From positions 8,618,001 to 8,682,000 of the forward strand of contig OX381721.1 in the NCBI GenBank assembly GCA_947462335.1: DNA of 64,000 nucleotides, read 5' to 3'. The DNA is from Harmothoe impar (taxonomy: Eukaryota > Annelida > Polychaeta > Phyllodocida > Polynoidae). Shown piece after piece: positions 57,606 through 64,000 of this stretch; position 1 is the first letter of the stretch; every line of letters starts with the position of its first letter. The notes below the pieces were generated by a model. That model had not been told where the DNA came from. It made no database searches and saw only the letters and a program-made list of their open reading frames with translations. Both the position numbers and the translations under genes were made by a program.

Positions 57606-58867
57606 GCATCTACCCTACACAGTCTTATGAACTATGGAATATATGGACCGTATATAAACTCCCATCAACACATGTGATAAAACCACATCCCCCTCCAATG
57701 AAAACCCACAACATCTCATTGTATTCTATTGGGATTAGGAATTATGTTGCTTTACTCTGTTACAATGTTGTAATGCATCACTAGTCAGAGTATCGGTATA
57801 TTTTGCCTAATTATCGCTGGAATGAAGCACTTTCATGGGGAATATCATGTATGCTTTATGATATATTCTGTTTCTTATCACAAAGGGAATTTATCATATT
57901 CATGATTATAACAAACTCGTTTATAAGCGCACCTTGAAATATCTATGCAGTCTGGAGACGTTGGCTGAACAAAAAGCAATGATGTGTTACAGGGACTGGG
58001 GAGGGGTTGGAAGGAGAACAAGCACCCCTGTCAGGCATCCTCTCTTAAACCTTGGCAAGAACATGGCGGAGGCACCATAGATTAGCGGTTATATGCCCGT
58101 ATAATATACTATATATTATATATATATTATATGGAGATTTTGTTAAGTTTCATGTAGTGCTGGTGAACACTCATAACATTGAGTTAGTTACATTGTATAT
58201 TCATGCGCGTGTGTTGCAGTTTTCCTACTATTCTAGAATAGGTTCTTTTGTATGATGGGGTGGCCTTTAGTGGTAGTCACAATGTGAGAAGCAAAGCATG
58301 GGTTACCATTGTATCCTATTGGGATTACCAATTATGCTGCTTTACTTTGTTACAATATTGTAATGCGTCATTATCCAACTGAGATCAGTTAAATCTTTTC
58401 GTCTGGATGATAAAGACCTACATTTTAAACGCTAATGCACTATGACATAGAATGGTAACTTCTCTACACAAAGCTTTTCCCGTTGGGTCTTCAACCAAGT
58501 GGTAATATTTATTTTCAAAGAAGGCTTGATTCATTTTGATTAAGTATACAGCATGTATTCAATGGGGACCTGCTGGATGTATCTAGAATTATTTATTGTT
58601 GGGTGCCATTGGTTTGAGCATTGCATATGATAAGAGGACCTAAAAATTATAACTACAGTGTCTTATCATATCAGTGCAGGTATGTACATCGCTGATCGTA
58701 TGACTTGTATTAACACAGATCAGACCCCCTGATCTTCACCTGTTGTAGTGCCTATGGTGGCTGTATCAAGATTTTAACCAGTAGCAATCCTTATCAATAT
58801 GAAGTGTAAAGTGGGGGTGTAGAGTTACATACATTGCACCACAGAATAGCATCAGATGGTACTTTCT

Positions 58868-61800
58868 TTATGCTTACTCACAAAAGCATTTCTTTGCATA
58901 GATGGTCATACATACATTACAGACCAGCTCCCCATGATCCTCACCTGTTGTAGCAGTTATCTACAGGTGAGCTGTGTACCCATGTGATGTGTGATGATTT
59001 ACCTGAAGCTCTAAATAAATACCTCTTCAAACATAATGGTACCTCGATACTGAATAATGCATTGTTACAGGTAGATGTGTAATGCTACAGGTGTGTGACT
59101 ACTAGTGAGCATAATATATGAAAGTGTCTGCTCAAACTAGATTTACGTCGGAGGCAGAAATCCCTGAATTGAATATGAAGCCAGAGGGTAATTCTCATAC
59201 TGAGAATAGAGTCTCCAGGCTAGGTATGACAGTCATGTAAAGTGATATTTGACTAACATGACCTTGTACAGTCTTATTGAACGGACCGTCTATCTATTTG
59301 GACGATTCATATCTGTCAGCAAATGGATACTGACAATTTGCCAGCATACCTTTTAAAAGATAAAAAAACAAACACGAAAAGACTATTCCCATTGAAATTC
59401 ATATTCAAATATCCAGGTCAGTCTGTGTGCCAGCAACAATATAGTAAAGCTTTCACTATACATTAGGGTATGCTTATATATCCTGACCTGCTACTGAGCT
59501 GGCACCGACTCCACGCGGTGGTTTGACCCTAGCCTCTCAATACTGACCTCTATATGCCCCAACTGTGACCCTTGGGGCACCCATCAATGCATTGTGCGTG
59601 TGTAACCAAAAACTCCGGAAGCAGAAAAAGAGCTCACACATGAGCAGTTGCGTGACTGCACACGCTCCCATTCTGGTGGCAGCCCAACTCAGCCATCCCA
59701 TCAGCTGTCGGCCTACACAAGAGAGGACCGCCCTCTGTTTTTTGTTGGCTCTCATTTGTATTCCTCTGCCCCAAGCTGCCTGTCAAGCTTGATAACTCAA
59801 CTGAATATCACATTCATTTTCCAAGAAGGCGTTTTAATGTTTAGAAGTAACTATATTATATACCAGAGTAGCTGCATGGACGCTTTATGTATGTTAATGT
59901 TGTGGGAGCTATCTGGCCAACTGACAAAGGTGCACTGGTAAAGCACTTACAGATGCGATATTAACCCATCATGTTGACACTATTGGATTGATAATTATAC
60001 GCCCAAAAGGATAGTGAAGATGCATTGGTGCCTCATAAGCGTGGTATTCAGGAAACATATCGTTCTTAAAAGTTTAAGCACAAGTAGAAATGTAGTAGAA
60101 CAAAGCACTGCTTGAAGAATGTTCCCTCTTGTGGAAGACTTATTGCGCAGTGAGTTGGTCACTTCCGGGGGCAGGGCACACGTGCATGCACAGCCATTGT
60201 AGTAGAGGATCATGGGTAAATAGTGAGTGTTTCCATGGTGAGGGTGATTGGGTCAAAAAGGTGGTGGAATAATCGATGTCATCTGTACACAGCTCAGCCG
60301 GGTGTAGAAGGCGCGGTGATTGGAAACGCTTCCCCTCTATTATCCCACTTTTTTAAGCAATGCCATCCTCTCCTTCCTCTCCACTCTAGTCTACGATAGT
60401 AGTTCTCCTCTCCTAGGTTAACACATATTACCTCTCACATATAACAGTGGTTCTTTCTGAATACTGGATTCTACTACTAACATTCGGAAATTATATAAAA
60501 GAATGGGATTAAAATAGAGGCACTGTATAAGCTGCTAGCTAGTGGATTGAAATCCTATGTTAGATCATCTTAATCCCAATCCAATTTTGATGACGGCCAC
60601 CTCTATAGATAACTATAACTTCAAAGTGTATTCCCTTTCATGCTTCATGAACCATATGCACAGTTACTTTTGTAAATCACTATTGAATCCAGCTGTGTAT
60701 CTACTTTCTTCAATTTCGAGAGAGGAAAATGGATTACAATGACTTATTTTAGCTGCTTATTCAAGATTAACTAGATGGGAAATGAAAATCCCCATATTGA
60801 TCTGATACCTCCCTCCTCCGTGTGACGACATTGAATTGAATTAATACTCCACAGCAATATGTGATATCTATTGATGTTAGCTGGACACAAAGCTATAGTA
60901 TATGTCTGCAGTTGTGTAACCCTCCTCTTGCAGGCTGGCGACGGCTGTAGAATAGTTTGTGCAGGTATTTCTTTTATAAGGGGAAGGACCCGTGACATCT
61001 TTTTTTCAGCTGATTTATTCAGATATACAACTCTTCAGCATTATAAGACCAAATGTTCAGTCATGTTGAAGGTTTTCTTCTTCCCTGGACCATCCTTTGA
61101 TTATAAGCGTTGCGTCAGAAATGACACACATAATATACAAAACCATGCTGAAGCTATTTTTAACTAGAGATAGTGACATAAGGCCTTCAAATACGACATC
61201 ATCATGTTTCCCCCCAGAGAAGTCGTGTTTACAACTTGTGTGGAACATGTATCCATCAGAAATCCAGCTAAATGTAACAAAATAGGCCTATATATATATA
61301 ACATCTTTCATGAGATATTGGTTCCCTGTACCTTACATGATGACTGCAGGATGTGTAGGACAAAGATTGTTGAGATATAAGACCCCATGATTTAGAAATC
61401 GCAATTGGTATCCCTATTGAACAGACTGGTCTGACAGCTCCATACAACTTCATTAGTGCAAAATAACCTGTGGAAGTGATAACCTAGAGGCATATAGGAT
61501 TTGATGAGGAAGCAGTGTTTACATTAATTGTGTACAATGTCATTACTTCTAGTTAGTGATGATATATAGTATTCATACTCAGATGACTAAATTAGTCATT
61601 TCCTAACTAGATTAAGATTTACATCTGCCTGCAAACAAAGACCCCTTCAGTTATCGATTCACACTGAAATGTTCACGACTAAAACAAGGCAATCCTTACA
61701 GTATGAAACTATTGTTGTAAAACCACATTTCCTTCGGAGAGAATTGGTTTAAAACGTCTGTGAAGCAAAGCGCCTGCTTGCCAGCAAATATATTCTTCAG

Positions 61801-63715
61801 CCCACAGCCATCTAGTGAGAGCCAATCACACATTCAGTGAAAGCAACTACCCGGGCTCTGTCATTTATGTGACAGTCTTGGCTGCTGTATGTAAGGTCTA
61901 GTCTGAACCATTGCTGTTTCATGAGATTCCTTGTGGGAGTTAATGCCTTTTCCTGGGTTCAGGCCACTACCAACAGTATCTCTAGGTACATGACTATGTG
62001 ATGCTTCCATGGGGGGATAAGTGGTAGCAGCCTCTTCATAGCCATTTCTTTTGATATCATCAAGACACTTGACTAAAGTGCAGAGTCTGGGAAAGACTAG
62101 ATAAGGCTACTATCTGCCTGTAAGGGGATGATAGGAGGCTGCCACTCACACAGCCTCCTGCCAATCTAGGAGCAGCTCACAAGGTAGCCTCTCCCCAGCC
62201 GCCATACAAGCTAGGAATAGGTCTTGCAGCTATTAGCTTATACCTGCAATCTTTATACAGCTTTGTAATGCTAGAAAGTTGGTGCCAGATATATGCGGGT
62301 ACTCTCCTAACTTCTCGACATGTTGCTTGCTGTAGGCTCACATACATCTGGTCAGGCTCTTGCATGCCCCCTGGTGGATGTAAATTAGAACTTCTCAGAG
62401 ATTAGGACCCTCACAATCTGCTCAGTATGGTCAGACCCCGTCTGTGGTTGAGAGGGTAAGCTGCAGTCCAATCAGGACAGTACTCTGGTTGTGTCACTCA
62501 TTTGCCTCCCACGGAATGTGTCTCGTTCAGATGTCTAGCTTCACTGTTTAAACAATCCAACCCCATCAGATGGACGTTGTTTAAACGTTGGTGGTTTTGA
62601 TAAAATTTTCATCGGATGGCAAAGGGTCAACAGCAGACAAACTGGAGGAATCAATCTTTGATATAATGATACCGGTAGGATACAAAATAGGATAGGTAAG
62701 TACCTTGTATTATAGTCATTGTATGACGTCTATGATCTACTCATCCAGAGCTTTGAGTGTGATTTCCTATCCCCCCATGCATGATGTGGAAATCATTTCC
62801 TCTTCCATTTCCCAAAATGAGATGTCATTTCCCGACCATATCAAGAAAACTGATGCCAGTATTTAAAACAAAGACCACTTCCCCTCACACAATTGTCCAG
62901 AGGGAAGCTCCAATCACAGCTTCATTCAGAAACACTTCAGCATAACACGAACAGTGCATTAACCCCATACTACCCCCAATAAAAGTCAGTCAGCGGAGAA
63001 CCATCGAGGGGTGGTGTAGTCTATAGTAAAGACATGCTATGTGGAAGCGAGCGCAATTTGCAGGAAAGGTCATAGGTGTCAGTAATAACCATGTATAGGT
63101 ACACCAAATGGTATTATATGCATCCAGGCCGTGGCTGGGATATGTTAAATGAGTTGACTTCGGATAAATTTTCATCAGAACCAAAACCCACTAGGGCCTT
63201 TTAGTATGTGAGCATCCATTACCAACAGAAGGTCCAAGGTTGAACCAGACCCGAATAATACTCTTCATATACTACTCCCAAAGTGAATCAAACACTAGAA
63301 CACTATTTTTATATGGTGAACTCTATCAATTTTGGTTCTGAAACCCTCCTGTAGGAATTCCCAGAACTGGCACGTGTACTTCAAGAATGCATTCTAACGT
63401 TTTGGGATGGCATAATTATGTACTGCACTATGCCCTTCATGTGACATGATCACAGCCTTATGCAGCTATAGCGAGTCACTACCATTTGTGCATCATTATA
63501 ATAAATAAACATGTCTAAAGTCACCTATAAGTCGTGAAATGGCTTCTTCTAATATCTATCATCATAGATACTGAAAGACAATCAAAGCCATCAAAAGGTC
63601 TCTCTGTTATTGTCAGGTACACTTTACCCTGCCCTCCCCTGTAGACAGTGGACACCACACCTAGAGCAGCAGCTCACAGCGCACCTGCCAGCCACAATCA
63701 CAGTGCTACTGGTCA
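58868..63715. repeat. segmental duplication, right copy (uninterrupted)
   Basis: A 4.85-kb stretch collinear with the left copy (36.35-37.96 plus 52.97-56.03 kb, about 4.7 kb once the retrotransposon is removed). Identity is patchy: several blocks of 80-240 bp are well conserved, and the sequence between them is not alignable by eye. Confidence 0.7.
63447..63495. repeat. short hairpin repeat, copy D (diverged)
   Basis: GATCACAGCCTTATGCAGC, then GCGAGTCACTAC, then TTTGTGCATCAT. The central GCGAGT.ACT and the outer GATNCAC/GTGCATCA ends match the family. Confidence 0.35.
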
Positions 63716-64000
63716 CGTGACTGGACTCTCAATGTAAAACAAGAAGATGGGGGAGGGGCTCAGAGACAAATTCTCAGACCGATCTCAATGATTGCAAATG
63801 TTCAATATGGCAGCGTCTATATAACTTTAATCTGTACTGCTACTAGACACAATGTACATGGTTACATGGTCATTAGCATACTACGTCTGTCTTCAACCTC
63901 AGTAGCCGATTCGTGATAGAAGGTGAGGGACTTCACTTCCTGTGATATCTTGACATTTACCATAACATTATGAGAAATAAGTAAGAAGATTAACCTTCTG

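Larger units (their letters stand above)
52972..64000. other. non-coding right flank
   Basis: No convincing gene on either strand. It contains part 2 of the left copy of the segmental duplication (to about 56.0 kb), an inverted-repeat cluster with a nested MITE (56.8-57.6 kb), and the right copy (58.9-63.7 kb). Open frames are short and without motifs. Confidence 0.5.

Noticed and set aside
60871..61167. 98-codon plus-strand frame in the right duplication copy
   Set aside because: No motif, not kept in the left copy, and typical length for chance frames in this AT-rich DNA.

Overview
The window looks like animal nuclear DNA, probably from a marine invertebrate. It has a spliced gene made of extracellular modules (EGF, NIDO, AMOP, VWD, SEA), long AT-rich introns, many short inverted-repeat transposons and one intact Ty3/gypsy LTR retrotransposon. 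The species cannot be fixed from the sequence; a deuterostome or lophotrochozoan would fit.

Left half (about 1-31.8 kb): one minus-strand gene. I placed 29 coding exons by reading the reverse strand for splice sites. All intron phases join without a break, giving about 4.1 kb of coding sequence (about 1,370 codons). Order from the N-terminal side: six EGF-like modules, NIDO, AMOP, VWD, a cadherin-like/E-set region, three EGF, SEA, three EGF, one membrane helix. This is a MUC4/mucin-like type I membrane adhesion protein. The signal-peptide end was not found. A short cytoplasmic tail exon near 1.25 kb is only a weak proposal. The introns hold minisatellites, a piggyBac-type MITE and three members of a CCCAG-ended inverted-repeat family; a fourth member lies at 57 kb.

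Middle-right (37,966-52,967): a 15.0-kb Ty3/gypsy element on the plus strand. Its two 778-bp LTRs look identical, it has a 4-bp target duplication (TTAC), a tRNA-His-type primer site and a polypurine tract. Gag is split over two reading frames. Pol (protease, RT, RNase H, integrase with a GPF module) is in the -1 frame relative to gag. Downstream is an uninterrupted 1,268-codon third ORF in the env position, but without signal peptide or membrane helix. It has two zinc-finger-like Cys/His clusters, a long coiled coil and a Thr/Ser/Val repeat. A splice donor after the 5' LTR and an acceptor just before ORF3 suggest a subgenomic mRNA. This element is the best candidate for something undescribed.

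Flanks of the element: blocks at 36.3-37.7 kb plus 53.9-56.0 kb reappear in the same order at 58.9-63.7 kb, so the element has landed inside one copy of a roughly 4.8-kb tandem duplication. I found no convincing gene in 31.8-37.9 kb or 53-64 kb. Coordinates and motifs come from reading the sequence; family names rest on motif recognition, not on searches.
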